Part shown: one piece after another, positions 1 through 10,330 of the stretch
Position numbering within the stretch: position 1 is the first letter of the stretch
Layout of the letters: each line of letters starts with the position of its first letter
From: Notospermus geniculatus
Taxonomy: Eukaryota > Nemertea > Pilidiophora > Heteronemertea > Lineidae
Length of the DNA: 64,000 nucleotides
Assembly (NCBI GenBank): GCA_002633025.1
Contig: NMRB01000205.1
Span: 171,744-235,743, forward strand
Direction: 5' to 3'
Position numbers and translations under genes: made by a program
Notes under the pieces: model-generated
The model's database searches: none
The model's input: the letters and a program-made list of their open reading frames with translations, nothing else
What the model was told of the DNA's origin: nothing

Positions 1-1230
1 CGTTAGTTGCGCTAAACGCCCTCTAGCGGTAAATCGGCGTGAATCTGGCTATTGTAAGCAGTGTCTGTAATTGATAGGTATGAGTGAGAAGACACTGCGC
101 AAGGGGTGTAGAGTGCGGAAGCCATTCATCTGTCCCAAGAAATGTAAATGTCGTATGACACGGGTGTTAGAACCTATAGCTTCGTGTACATGGCTTTCTC
201 GTAAAGCGTGATGACCATATATGGCAAACGTTGTGGTCAGTTTGCGGTTTGCGGTCAAAAACCGGGAGCACTAAAATAGAAGTACACAAAAAAGTATTCT
301 CCCCGCAGATTCAACCTTGATTAGGTGAGAAGTAACGCTAATAAGTTATGTAATCATTTTTTTGATCCATGGAGAATAAACGGTGATTTTTACTTTAAAC
401 CTGTTTTCAATACAAATTCATTCCTCTTTTGGCATTGTTCGCCTTTTATAATTTGTGTGAATGGGAGGTACGTTTTATTGTATTTCATTGTGTAGGTCTA
501 CTCGAAACGGGAGACATTCGTTAGAAATGTTGGCGAAGAGATTCTTCATTAAACAATCAGCATTAGCTTAGTGAGAGATCCCTCTACAAAGTTATGTAAT
601 GATTTTTCAAGATAGTACTTTACAGCCAAAAACAATGGCATGAAACTTTGATGTGGGCGTACACATGGATTTGCGGCCTATTGTAAGTTCATGCTAAATC
701 TATACTATAATTGACGTACGGGAGGTAGGGCCTAATGTTTGTGATCGTTCTCCTCCTAAGTTTGGCTTTCAAATGTCCCGTGACCGCTGCCCTGCTGTGT
801 GTAATAATGTGCCATAAGTCGACGTGGGATTCTTTTTCGATGTGTTCCCCGTTTTCTGTAAAAAAACGCCTTTTTGTTCCATAATCGAAAGACAGGAGAG
901 TTCCACATTCGTCCGACAGCGTATAGCGCCTAGCGGCAATTGGAGAAACTACGATAAATACCAGTAAGACCAGTGAGACTGTTCACATATTAATATTCAT
1001 GCGCGATATATTTCGTAATGTATCGGTACTTTATACATGTATACAATCGCAGTGTTTTCTTCAGTCTTTGATACAAAAAGTGTCTGTTATTTTGATAATT
1101 ATCTATATTGACGTTGGGGAGGTTAACGATTCGCCTCTTTTGCCGAAATTTGAACACAGGAAATTTTCCAGCGCCGCCTGACATATCCAAACAATACATT
1201 CATGTATATTAGCGCGCCGTACACTGCACA
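1..1230. other. no recognisable feature
   Basis: I see no gene, tRNA or clear repeat here. The frames are short and on both strands, and the base composition is AT-rich non-coding. The word GTTATGTAAT occurs twice (around 345 and 590), but this is too little to define a repeat. Confidence 0.5.
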
Positions 1231-1300
1231 GTCGCCATGGCCGAGTGGCAAAGCAGCCTGCCCATAGAGTAAAAGGTCTCGGGTTCGATACGCGGGGCGT
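1231..1300 (+). mobile_element. tRNA-derived SINE head
   Basis: A perfect RNA polymerase III A box of the Ser/Leu type (TGGCCGAGTGG, 1238-1248) is followed about 33 bp later by a B box (GGTTCGATACG, 1282-1292). The flanks do not form an acceptor stem and the anticodon arm is unconvincing, so this reads as the head of a SINE and not as a working tRNA gene. The downstream body and tail are not clear. Confidence 0.55.
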
Positions 1301-1850
1301 GTAAATTTTCCTCGCCTTCATTTATTAGTATGTTGTTTTTTTCTTTTACATTTCTCTTTTTTTCATCGTGTATTATACGACTTTGCGTTTATTTGGCATG
1401 GGAATGAATGTAAATCATGTATAATTAATTAGGCCTATCAAATATCATCATGGCAACTTGCGGCATGGACCATGGTGCGTAGCGCCAAGCGGCAATGAGG
1501 GTGCAAATACAGGTGTTCACAAGGTGTTCGCCGTACTGCGTAACGTAGGCCTACTTAGCCTGCAAAACACGTGTCAAGGGTAAACCCAATAATTACCCCC
1601 CCCCAAACGACTCCATACTACCGCCCACGGGTACAATATGCTAGTAGGTATAAAGAGGAAGGGCCTAGCGCCTTATTTCCAGTTGTAACCGCTTGGTGTC
1701 AGCAGCGCATGGGACCTCACAGCTCATTAAAATTGAGAATAATATCGTCTTCTAACACCCGTGATGAGGCGGTAGGTAGGTACATTGTAGGCCCGGGCAT
1801 GTAGGTTGCCTTGTAGGACGGCATTCGGTTGGACTTGAAGTTTCAGTTCC
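1301..1850. other. no recognisable feature
   Basis: This is non-coding DNA with no repeat that I can pair elsewhere in the window. A run of C (around 1597-1605) is present. Confidence 0.4.
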
Positions 1851-2138
1851 CGCACTCTTAGAAATAAGGGTTCTTCAAGGGTTTTTCACGAGCACATATA
1901 TGCAACCCTTAAAGGTTTCTTGAAAAACCCTAAAAGGTTCTTTAAAAAACTCGTAAGGGTTCTTCGTTACCCTGAAAAACCCTAGGGTTTCCCAGAAAAC
2001 TTCTTAGGGTTTTTCGGGATAATGAAGAACCCTTAAGAATTTTTTAAAGAACTTTTTAGGGTTTTTCAAGAAACCTCTAAGGGTTGCATATATGTGCTCG
2101 TGAAAAACCCTTGAAGAACCCTTATTTCTAAGAGTGCG
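1851..2138. mobile_element. foldback MITE with CACTCTTA ends
   Basis: This 288-bp inverted repeat runs from CGCACTCTTAG to CTAAGAGTGCG and is self-complementary almost from end to end, around a centre near 1995. The arms are rich in AAGGGTTCTT and AAAAACCCT words. There is no coding content, so it is a non-autonomous element. The end motif CACTCT(T/A)A recurs at 3852, at 29107 and, inverted, near 3420. Confidence 0.85.
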
Positions 2139-2410
2139 CGACTGCTGATACTGCATCGATTGGGTTAACTCCTGACTGTTTACGGTGGTAACCGGTCAGC
2201 CGCAACTTCTCGGTCTGATAGGGTCGGCCACAGCTATTGCTCGGAATAGCGTCGACCGTGACTGTTTTAGCTGACATATTATACATCGGGCCGGCCAGAA
2301 CTCTTTCGGTTGGTGTCGAACTGGCGCGTGACAGGACTCTGTCCCCCTGGAAACCGGCTACAGTTTTATTGCTCGAGGAGGGATTAGGATACAATGAAGC
2401 TCATGACAGG

Positions 2411-2587
2411 AGACAATAGGAGCAGTCAGCCGCGCCTATCGCAAAAAGATGGTAGCAAAGTTCTAGCGGACCAATACATAAGAAAATTATCCTGATTGGT
2501 GCTCAATCAACCATGAATGGGTCTGCGAGGCATTGAATTGGACCGTAGTGACACCTATTGGTCACTTGACTGACAGATCCTGTTGTA
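2411..2587. mobile_element. short MITE, copy 1 of 2 (ACAATAGGAGC ends)
   Basis: The ends AGACAATAGGAGCAGTCAG and CTGACAG.TCCTGTTGT are inverted repeats. The roughly 180-bp body matches 38032-38214 along its whole length, including the words CAAAGTTCTAGCGGACCA and GTAGTGACACCTATTGG. No coding content is visible. Confidence 0.8.
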
Positions 2588-2649
2588 ACTATAGGAGCTG
2601 CTTTAGAAAATTACATTTGTCCCCCTCCAGACCTCTTAGGAGGGGAGCA

Positions 2650-3425
2650 GGGTTCTAAGAGGGTTCTTTGCCTTTCACAGAACGTTCTACTACCAAAAGT
2701 TTCTATCTAGAGCCTAAGGAAATGTATTAAAACCAGGGATTGCACCCGATTTACCCTGCTCAGCTGATTTGCCAACTACATCTGTCAGGTTTGAAGCAAA
2801 CAAAATAATTGATGCAATGAACACGAAAAAGAAATTGACTACCAAAATAAAGGGGTGAGCTGAGGGTTCTCCCACAGTGGCAGGCAAAAGAACCACTGGG
2901 GTTTTCTGCCTGCCACTATGTGAAAACCCTTGCAGAGGGGTTCTGTGTAGTACCCTCAAAATTTAAAGGAGCACGGTATTGGATCTCAAATGCGTTATTT
3001 GACTGCCCACGTAGAGGGAGCCACCTAGCGGCAGTAATCCGAACTACACAAAAGCATTACAAAATGTACGTAGTAAATCGGGTCAATTCGCCGACACGTA
3101 GTTAGCCCCTGGGCCCGCCCCTGGGTTGGAGAGTGGCGCGGTGGCGCCGGCTGTCGAGAAAAAGTGGCAATACCGTGGTCCTTTAATTGCAGATTTCTCG
3201 TCGACTTTCGATGCAAAAGTATACCTATTTTACCAGACCTCGTGAAAAAAGATACATATTACATCAGCTGGAGCACGGATATCGGTTGTATTCTCACGCA
3301 TTCCCAGATTTCTCGATATGGTTTTTATCACCCTTGGGTTCTTTAGGGTTCTGAATAGAACCTTTTAGTAGCAGAGAGTTCTTTGAAAGGCCAAGAACCC
3401 TCTTAGAACCTTTTTTTCTTAGAGT
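2650..3425. mobile_element. larger relative of the CACTCTTA foldback family
   Basis: The left arm (2650-2720) and right arm (about 3333-3412) are inverted copies built on TTCTAAGAGGGTTCTT. The right edge TTTCTTAGAGTA resembles the end of 1851-2138. A second foldback sits inside at about 2859-2967, with GTGGCAGGCA pairing to TGCCTGCCAC. The unpaired interior (2970-3330) carries no convincing coding frame. The left boundary is uncertain. Confidence 0.6.
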
Positions 3426-3851
3426 ACGGCCCCGGAGAAGATAAAATTTTAACTTCACACGCCGAGAGACACAACCTGTGAGTTGCTTCGCCCTGTGATC
3501 CACTGCGAGCGCTCCTCGCAGCAAATCGTTTTGTGTCTGCTTAATGCCTCCTACTCGGTGTGAAGGAGGTCATGTATCTCCAAGACGTAATCTCTCCCAT
3601 TAGCTGCTAGTTTGTTTTTTGCAGGGTGTAACTGATTAATGTTAATGAGATATCTAGTCATGTGATGACGGTGGCATTTTTTTCAAAAACTGTTTTCGTT
3701 GGTCGCCAGTTTGGCGGGTTGTCACCAGTATTTAGGCTGTACATGTACATTTCAATGTGTGTTTTAGCTGCGCTTCCACTACAGCTTTTAAACCAGGTGT
3801 GACAGGAATCAACGTCCTAGGAATGCAAACTCTCCAAACAATAGCCCGCTC
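3426..3851. other. no recognisable feature
   Basis: This is non-coding sequence with no repeat partner that I can see in the window. Confidence 0.35.
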
Positions 3852-4075
3852 ACTCTAAAATTTGCTGGGTCAAATTTGACCCCAAATGGGTTGATTTTGA
3901 CCCCAAAATAAGATTAATATGCAATCAACCAAATGCTGGGTTAAGTTGACCCAATTAATTGAGTCATCGTATTTAACACAGTACGGTAATTGGGTCAGGA
4001 AAATGACCCAAAAATAGAGTCAGAATAATGACCCAAATACTGGGTCATTATACTGACCCAAACATTTAACCCCGC
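3852..4075. repeat. GGGTCA/TGACCC-rich repeat with CACTCTAAAA edge
   Basis: The segment opens with CACTCTAAAA and then carries about a dozen copies of GGGTCA or TGACCC in both orientations, giving many short self-complementary pairs. It resembles a degraded MITE with subterminal repeats. No matching right terminus is visible. Confidence 0.5.
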
Positions 4076-4399
4076 CTTAATCACAAACGTCAAATATCCT
4101 CTAGATCAGCCATCGACCAGTACAGCATCGGAGCAGCCTATCGATTTCCTATCAGTGTCACTTCGATAATATCCCTCTACCTCATCATACATCATCGTCT
4201 ACCTCGACAACCTTTCTTACACACGGTTGCCATTCTAAACATGAATCCTTTTTTTCGTACGTGAACGTCAAGTCCAGTCCGCAAAGACGAATAGAAAATG
4301 GTACATGCAGGTGTACAGGTTGTTGCAAAACTACCTCTCACCCCCGAAGAATGGGCCGTTTAAGCTCAGTGATTTTGCGTACGAAAAAGAGAAGTTTGT

Positions 4400-4928
4400 A
4401 GCTAAGGTTACACCTGTTGAAAATACCCGTGTTCTTCCAGACCCGTGTCAAACCCGTGTGTACGAAAAGCCCGGGGAGAGGTCACACTACTAAATTCTAC
4501 ATGTAGTTAAAGCGATGTGTCAGCCAAAAAATTTGAATGCAAAAGGGGACGAATCTTTGTTTACAAACACTCATTTCCTGCATTCTGATTGGCTGTGAGG
4601 GTAATGTTTACAAACATCATCCTTCTGTTTACAAAACGACTGTCGATTTCGCTTTAAGTAGCCCTGCGACAGTTGTGCTGCATGCACTGACTCTTCGGTC
4701 ATTTCTGTATTGCCACACATTGTTGGAGGCGCGAAAACGAGGTCACTTAATGGCTGCGCCATCTGTAGCCGTGCTAAGAACTAACGAAAACACGGTGATT
4801 TCGAAAAGCACGGCAAGTTTGCCGTGTCTCAAAAACCCGTGTTTTTAAGACACGGGTTTCTTGAAGCCTGGCAATTCATAAGTGTGACCGCAAAAAACCC
4901 GGGGATTTTATGTAGTGTAACCACGGCT
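4400..4928. mobile_element. dispersed element copy 1 (GGTTACAC ends), interrupted
   Basis: The ends GCTAAGGTTACAC and GTGTAACCACGGC are inverted repeats. The body matches 38796-39170 closely (words GAAAATACCCGTGTT, AGGCGCGAAAACGA and GCCATCTGTAGCCGTG). This copy is longer only because a 147-bp piece is inserted at 4511-4657. The internal hairpin AAACCCGTGT/ACACGGGTTT lies near 4830-4857. Confidence 0.8.
4511..4657. mobile_element. piggyBac-like MITE inserted at TTAA
   Basis: The sequence is absent from the second host copy, which reads GTAGTTAAGTAGCC (TTAA at 38897-38900). Here TTAA occurs at 4507-4510 and again at 4654-4657, bracketing the insert, whose ends are AGCGA and TCGCT. Exact TTAA duplication is the hallmark of piggyBac-type insertion. 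There is no coding capacity, so the element would depend on a transposase elsewhere. Confidence 0.75.
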
Positions 4929-6600
4929 TATGATTCGAATGACAATCGTGTTACAGTAATTACAGGGAACCAAATTGCCTACATGCACGTACATGTATGC
5001 ATGCAGTGAGTTGGCCCTTGTTGTACGGTACACGCTCTAAATAAACTGGTTTTATACAGAGGGGGGTGATGAAGTAGGCCTACATGTACGCTTTGGAGTT
5101 TTCATCAAGACTTCACCTAGACAAGCTTTGAAGTTGACCCTAAGGAGTCTTCGCGACCCAAGGGGTTTCACCCTCCCCATGCCTGGCCGCGATCCAACCG
5201 TGAAAACCCGCTCACCGGACCCCCTAAACTAATAACCATCCAATCGTGGCTATAATATAACATGACCGTGTTGTTACATTGGCCATGGTCTGTTACAGGC
5301 TCGGACAAATTCAATCATGGAGTCTGTTGTCTTTAGCCTAGGATGTAATGGACCCTGATTTCCTTTTCCCACGGGACCGTGCCATCAAGCCGTCTACCCA
5401 ACCTTTACCATGGGTCTCGGAACTTCGATGCTGTCGTATCGAAGAATAAGGAGGGGAAGATTAAGATTTGCTCCGTGAATGACAACGAGAATAAGAACTA
5501 CCGCAAATCGTGTTCTTCCAGACGGTTAAGGGCAGCTGACGTTGTGAATTTTTGGAACGTGGTCAGACGTTGTAAATAAAACATGTCAAATACCGGTACC
5601 ATAAATACCATAAAAGTACAAGTTACACAGGTATATGACGACAATGAAATCAAAAGGAATTGAATGAGACGCGTCTTAGAACGCACTAATGAGCTAATAA
5701 GCTGAAATAAAAGATTTGTAGTCGAAACACTTTCCCAAGAAATGTTACATGTTGAAGATCAAACAACATGCGTATCATGAAGTTTGTCCACCCCTTTCGA
5801 TAGCAATATATTCAACAGATATAGAGTACTCCGCACGTGAATTCCATGAATGCTCCCAGATTTTCCGAGACAGTGCTGGATTTTACTTCCTGAAGTACTT
5901 TATATGTACTGGGTGTATGGTGTACATGAAGTGCAGGTCAAGACACCCTGGCCACCCGAGGTTCTATGGGTTGGTGACATTGCTGCAACTCCCTGAATAT
6001 GTCATTTACACGCTTCTTCTCTAAGAAAATTGTACCCGCTGTTTTTCATGTTTGGGTGGGGAATTTCTTTGTTTTTGATTAAGCTGTAATTCTTGGGACT
6101 TTGCTCATTTTCTGTTTCTATATTAAAAGCACAGTGATCACATTGGACCATAAAACAGTCAACTGGAGGTGTCTTTATTGCTTTTCTCAGAATCCGCCGC
6201 CAGGGGAGGGATACTGAGGCATACCTGATGCATGCAGTGACATTTTAAGGAAATAATAATCCAAACATTAGAAAATTGATATTAGCTTTACTGGAAAAAT
6301 CAAAGGAATTGGCGAGGGTCTTTTACCTTTGAGGCTGACTTTATGAGTTGAATTCGTCAATACTTGCTGACCAAAAATATGAGTGTTTAGACTTCCTAAA
6401 TAAATCTGGTTATTACTAGACAAGTAGTATTACTATGAAGGATATGAGGCGGTTCTTTAATCTAAGCGAAACAGGAAATCAATTTTTATATAAAATCGAA
6501 AATCACCGAATGTCATGTTACCCGGTTGGGAAACAATGAAACCGAGGCTTCTAAACCGGAAGTACACGGTCCAGAAAACGTGCTCTAGAAGCAAATTTCC
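4929..6600. other. no recognisable feature
   Basis: This is a long stretch of single-copy-looking non-coding DNA. I find no paired repeat, tRNA box pair or convincing frame. The frames of about 60-90 codons (for example 5379-5579 and 5749-6024) resemble no family I know and lack splice or composition support. Confidence 0.45.
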
Positions 6601-6610
6601 GTTCTACGTA

Positions 6611-6850
6611 ATGGCGCCGGCGGAGAACAGCAACGAATTAGGTAAACAGCCGACCTGTTTTGTCGTCACTTGACTGGTAAGCATTGTTGAAGGAGCCTTC
6701 GGGGACTGATCGAAGGCCGGCGAAAGAAACGCCGGCTGCAGTGGTGCAAGACGCGGGACCGCCGGACTGTGAAATTGAACCGCCCAGTCCGTCCAGAATA
6801 TGGGAAGGTTCATCGGCCACGATGAGGAACCCTGTGAGGAACATCGATGC
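6611..6850 (+). other. GC-rich patch, possible exon (low confidence)
   Basis: A GC- and CpG-rich island stands out from the AT-rich surroundings. ATGGCGCCG at 6611 opens a short frame (MAPAENSNEL, then stop by 6672). A second frame from about 6687 to 6852 is open, with a protein-like Pro/Glu-rich composition. GTAAAC follows at 6642 and GTAAGC at 6677, resembling splice donors. No family is recognised and no acceptor or downstream exon can be paired. It could be a promoter-proximal exon or just GC-rich DNA. Confidence 0.15.
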
Positions 6851-6879
6851 ATGTCGGCAGGAATATCATTGCATCATTT

Positions 6880-7630
6880 TTAGCTCACTTGTGAGCTTTT
6901 GTCCTCATGAGGTGTCCCTCGTCCTCGTCGCTGTCCGCTATCAGGGCACGTTTTTTAACCGCTGGGGCTATTGATCTGAAACTTGGTACATAATTATACC
7001 GCTATGTCATATGACCGATGATACCAAGTTTCCGTCCGATTCGATTCTCGGTTATGTTGGCCACCAGTTGGCCAAAACCCTAAACACAAAAAGTGCAATA
7101 ACTCCTGACTAATGACTGGATCATTTCAAAATTTTTATCATAGGTGTATCTATAATGAGGATACATGACATACATGTATTTAACGGGTTTGTGGTTTGAC
7201 CTACTTTTCAAGGTCACATAGGTCAAAGTTCGAAATTTTGCTGGCACGTTTCCTAACTGCTAGGGCTAGTGACCTGAAACTCGGTACATACAGCCCTATG
7301 TCAGTTTACCTATGACGACACCAAGTTTCGCTCCGATTCGATTCTTAGCTTGGCCACCAAGCAAAAACGGAAACTCAAATTCCAATAATTCCTGAACTAA
7401 CCTCTGGATCGTACCCAAATTATCATCATCGGTGCATCTAGTGAGGATACATGACATGTAACGGGTTTTTGATTTGACCTACTTTTCAAGGCCACAGAGG
7501 CTAAAGTTAAAAATTTTGTCATTTGGTGGCACGTTTCTTGGCTATTTGTGTTCATGTTGGTGGTAGGGTGGTGACGGGGGGAGGGTCGAGGGTTCGATCG
7601 ACCGCTGTAGTAATAACAGGCAAGCAAATG
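6880..7630. repeat. dispersed repeat with ~298-bp internal tandem duplication
   Basis: It opens with the small palindrome AGCTCACTTGTGAGCT. Two tandem units start at GGCACG (6945 and 7243), and a partial third starts at 7528. Shared words are CTGAAACT.GGTACATA, CAAGTTTC and TTTGACCTACTTTTCAAGG. A B-box-like GGGTTCGATCGACC lies near 7590. Similar AGCTCAC-led repeats are widespread in marine invertebrate genomes; that link is from memory. Confidence 0.65.
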
Positions 7631-7937
7631 ATGTATATCACCAAATCTAGTTAAAAAGAATGGTAAGCAAGTGGAACGCCTACGCTGGGTTGCTCCGCAT
7701 TTAGCCGTCAGCGTACCATTTCGATGGTAAACACAAATCCATGTGAATATTGCAACAAAAGTACATGCAACACTGTTTTAAATGCAGTTCTAGAGAAGAA
7801 TATATTTTGTATCAAAAGTTGTATCAAAAATACTTATTTTGTTAGTACACGTATCGTCAACAAGACATTAAAATTTCAGTGGATATAATAGGTTAAAAAA
7901 CTAAATTCGCTCTTAATACATGTATTGGTGTACATAA

Positions 7938-8048
7938 TAGGGAGTTTCCGCAAAGCCCCCGAAACGCCAACGCGAACGCCAGACCCATTTTTCGATGCCA
8001 CGAAGACAGCACCGAACAAACGCGTTTCGGGGGCTTTGCGAAAACTCT
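7938..8048. mobile_element. foldback MITE, GCAAAGCCCCCGAAACG family, copy 1
   Basis: The left arm GGGAGTTTCCGCAAAGCC pairs with the right arm GGCTTTGCGAAAACTC. The arms share CCCGAAACGC, and the left one continues into CAACGCGAACGCC. A second member is at 17697-17820 with the same terminal and internal words. It has no coding content. Confidence 0.8.
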
Positions 8049-8153
8049 ACATGTATATTTTTTCGTTCTCCCACGCTTATAATTATATTGATAATCGTGT
8101 TCATTTTAATTGATTATAATGTGACTAATAAAAGTCACCACTTTCTTAAATTT

Positions 8154-8200
8154 GCCCCACAAGGTTGCTGGACCTTTCAGGTCCAGCAACCTTGTGGGGC
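8154..8200. repeat. perfect 22-bp stem hairpin
   Basis: The arms 8154-8175 and 8179-8200 are exact complements with a 3-nt loop. The hairpin forms the 5' end of the 8155-8419 element, its first base lying in the target repeat. It could fold in RNA or mark an inverted 5' junction created on insertion. Confidence 0.85.
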
Positions 8201-8419
8201 TTGGACCTTATTCTTTTCTTAATTGCTCACTCATCTTGTTTGCAGGGATATTTAGATCTACTTCAGGGACTCAGCTCAGTCTATTCTAGAGTCTTGTACT
8301 GTTAAGTGCCAGCCTGAAGAAGACCCCGGTTGGGGTCGAAAATTTGCAAAATCTGGAAGTTGACTTCCTGTATATTATCACGTTGTGTGTCAATTTTAGT
8401 GCTATTTCTTTCTTTGTAT
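8155..8419 (+). mobile_element. hammerhead-bearing short retroelement flanked by 15-bp repeats
   Basis: The 265-bp segment is bracketed by the identical direct repeats ACTTTCTTAAATTTG (8140-8154 and 8420-8434), the pattern of target-primed retroelement insertion. It begins with a near-perfect hairpin (8154-8200), has a unique body, then a hammerhead-like core (8314-8353), and ends with a tail containing TTGTGTGTCAATTTT that is shared by the other copies of this set. It has no reading frame, so it would be mobilised in trans. Relation to Penelope-like elements or retrozymes is inference. Confidence 0.65.
8306..8358 (+). ncRNA. hammerhead-ribozyme-like motif (imperfect)
   Basis: CTGAAGA (8314-8320) is followed by one extra A, the stem II hairpin GACCCC-GGTT-GGGGTC (8322-8337) and GAAA (8338-8341). 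A short AT stem III (8342-8351) and the UC cleavage dinucleotide (8352-8353) come next. Stem III has one mismatch, and stem I (CCA/TGG) is short with a bulge. The core matches a type I hammerhead; activity is doubtful for this copy. Confidence 0.5.
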
Positions 8420-8434
8420 ACTTTCTTAAATTTG

Positions 8435-9130
8435 TTGTGTATGGCTTGATTCATATCACATACGACCATTGTCGGCGACCGATCGCGCGACGGGTTCGGC
8501 GTCGAACATGAGATTGCGATACTGTAACTACTCGAGTCGTTTCATAACGTGTCGCCGTCGTTGAAGTACGAATCAACTCCGCGAGGTCGGCGCCCAGATT
8601 TTGATCGCGCGGCGGACGCCGATGGTCGTGCATCGAAGTATGAACTAGGCAAAAATCGTGTGTCGAGGTTCAGTCTGGTCGCGCGTCGGAGAATGAACCA
8701 ACCCTCTACCGAATTTGGTATTTAGAATGTTTTACAAGAGCTCCGAAACCATATTCGCCTTAAGAAATACGTGGCGAATTATCGAATTATCGAAAACCGA
8801 AGTTTATCGGAATTCGAATTGCCATGTTTTGATAAACATGCAGACGAAATTTGTCTAAAATTGTCAGCATAAACTTCATAAAACTGAAATGTCTGAGTGA
8901 ATTTTGGGAAGACGATTCTCCCAAGCCATGCAGGATGAAGTTCGTGACAGACTGGCGCGTACGCGACGCGTCGTGCAGGCGTTCCGCCAATCAGATTCTT
9001 GGGTAGGTGTTTCGGTCCGACCGTGTTACCGCCTCCCTGATATTGGTTGAACGCTTTCCCGACGCGTTGCTTACGCGCCTGTCTGTGACCGCCTTAAGTT
9101 TTGCGAATTCCCATCCCTTTGGCCAGGAAG
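8435..9130. other. no recognisable feature; GC-rich part
   Basis: A CpG-rich part (about 8460-8700) carries repeated GCGCG and GTCGGCG words with weak self-complementarity. It may be an old foldback, but I could not align its arms. The rest has no feature I can support. Confidence 0.35.
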
Positions 9131-9135
9131 TATTT

Positions 9136-9165
9136 ATGGTCCCTACATATCAATGTAGGGACCAT
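9136..9165. repeat. 13-bp hairpin
   Basis: ATGGTCCCTACAT (9136-9148) pairs with ATGTAGGGACCAT (9153-9165) over a 4-nt loop. No companion copy was seen. Confidence 0.7.
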
Positions 9166-9193
9166 CTTGATATCACTGGGTAGGTAGGAAATT

Positions 9194-9219
9194 TTTCTTT
9201 CTTTCTTTCTTTCTTTCTT
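9194..9219. repeat. (TTTC)n microsatellite
   Basis: About six uninterrupted TTTC units are present. Confidence 0.9.
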
Positions 9220-9395
9220 CCACACTCAATTAACACACGATTGCAAGAAAACTGCTCAATTACCTCAAAATCAAGCAGTACCATCGAGTAGTCAATACTT
9301 GTATCCAGGTCTGAAAGGTTAGATAGTTTAAAAAAAGTTAACTTACGATGGTTTTTGAAGACTGTTTTATTCTGAAGTGATGAAGTTAAATATCT

Positions 9396-9509
9396 NNNNN
9401 NNNNNNNNNNNNNNNNNNNNNNNNNNNNNNNNNNNNNNNNNNNNNNNNNNNNNNNNNNNNNNNNNNNNNNNNNNNNNNNNNNNNNNNNNNNNNNNNNNNN
9501 NNNNNNNNN
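9396..9509. other. assembly gap (N run)
   Basis: The run of N hides the left part of the foldback that continues at 9510. Frames crossing it are meaningless. Confidence 0.99.
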
Positions 9510-9827
9510 CCACAGTCAATTCACTTTTTCAAATAAGTGTTAATTACTGGCACCCAGACAAATCAGTCATCACCACACCATGGAGCATTCACCACGTCAC
9601 TGGGAACCTAATCAACATAATAGAGTACAAGCTCGCTCCATACAATACATACAGCGATGAGGTTCCCAGTGACGCGGTGAATGCTCCATGGTGTGATGAT
9701 GACTGATTTGTCTGGGTGCCAGTAATTAACACTTAATTGAAAAAATGAATTGACGGTGGGAATTTATCATGAAAGACTAGCATTTTGTAATAACCGAAAC
9801 TTGAAAAAAATTTCCTAGTCCCTTTAA
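9510..9827. mobile_element. TTAAAGGGACTAGG foldback, copy 1 (left end in gap)
   Basis: It matches 46293-46676 at very high identity. GGGAACCTAATCAACATAATA, TCACTGGGAACC and CCATGGAGCATTCACC mark the arms. The central spacer lies in the opposite orientation to copy 2, as expected for a palindromic element inserted the other way round. The right end is TAGTCCCTTTAA; the left end is lost in the N run. Confidence 0.8.
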
Positions 9828-10092
9828 CGCGGGTATGTTTAGCCAACACAGGACAGGGAAGGAATACTGTGCCCTTTTAAAGCTGACGTCTCCGAACAAA
9901 AAGCCCCCATGCGACGAGCAAGAGAATTGCAAACGCCCTGCAAGCACCTCAAACGAAGGCTCAGAACATGATATACCCCACAACGCCAGGAGGGCGCCAC
10001 CTTATTTGTCTTCAGGCAATAGAGCTGTCAACATCTCCGCATACCTCTTACACTACTCAAAGAAAAAAAATTGTACTCATTTATACTTATAG
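9828..10092. other. no recognisable feature
   Basis: A frame of about 85 codons starts at 9835 but has no recognisable family, and its start overlaps the repeat edge. Confidence 0.35.
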
Positions 10093-10160
10093 ACGGGATT
10101 CGATCCGTCGATCTTCTGATTTGTAATCCATCACCACTCTATCCACTCGGTCAACGAGCC
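10074..10160 (-). mobile_element. tRNA-derived SINE head, minus strand
   Basis: Read on the minus strand, an A box (TGACCGAGTGG, 10143-10153) and a B box (GGATCGAATCC, 10096-10106) lie about 37 bp apart, with a good T-arm stem (GACGG/CCGTC). A T run downstream on that strand (10063-10070) could end a polymerase III transcript. The acceptor stem does not close, so a SINE or tRNA pseudogene is preferred over a real tRNA. Confidence 0.55.
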
Positions 10161-10254
10161 AGCTGACAGAGACATGATTTGTGTTTGTCATAGACGTAGG
10201 CCTTCGACTTGCATAATAATACTACGAATAAGAGAAAACACGGGAAGTCTTCCA

Positions 10255-10330
10255 ACAGGTTCGGTGGCCGAACGGGTAAGACGGTGGAGCAAAGAAAACA
10301 GGGCGCGGGTTCAAATTTTCCGCCTCCCAT
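10255..10330 (+). mobile_element. tRNA-derived SINE head, plus strand
   Basis: The A box TGGCCGAACGG (10265-10275) and B box GGTTCAAATT (10308-10317) are properly spaced. The unit points away from the minus-strand head at 10074-10160, so two SINE fragments lie side by side in divergent orientation. Confidence 0.5.

Noticed and set aside
10074-10160. genuine tRNA gene on the minus strand
   Set aside because: A and B boxes and the T stem are good, but the acceptor stem does not close.
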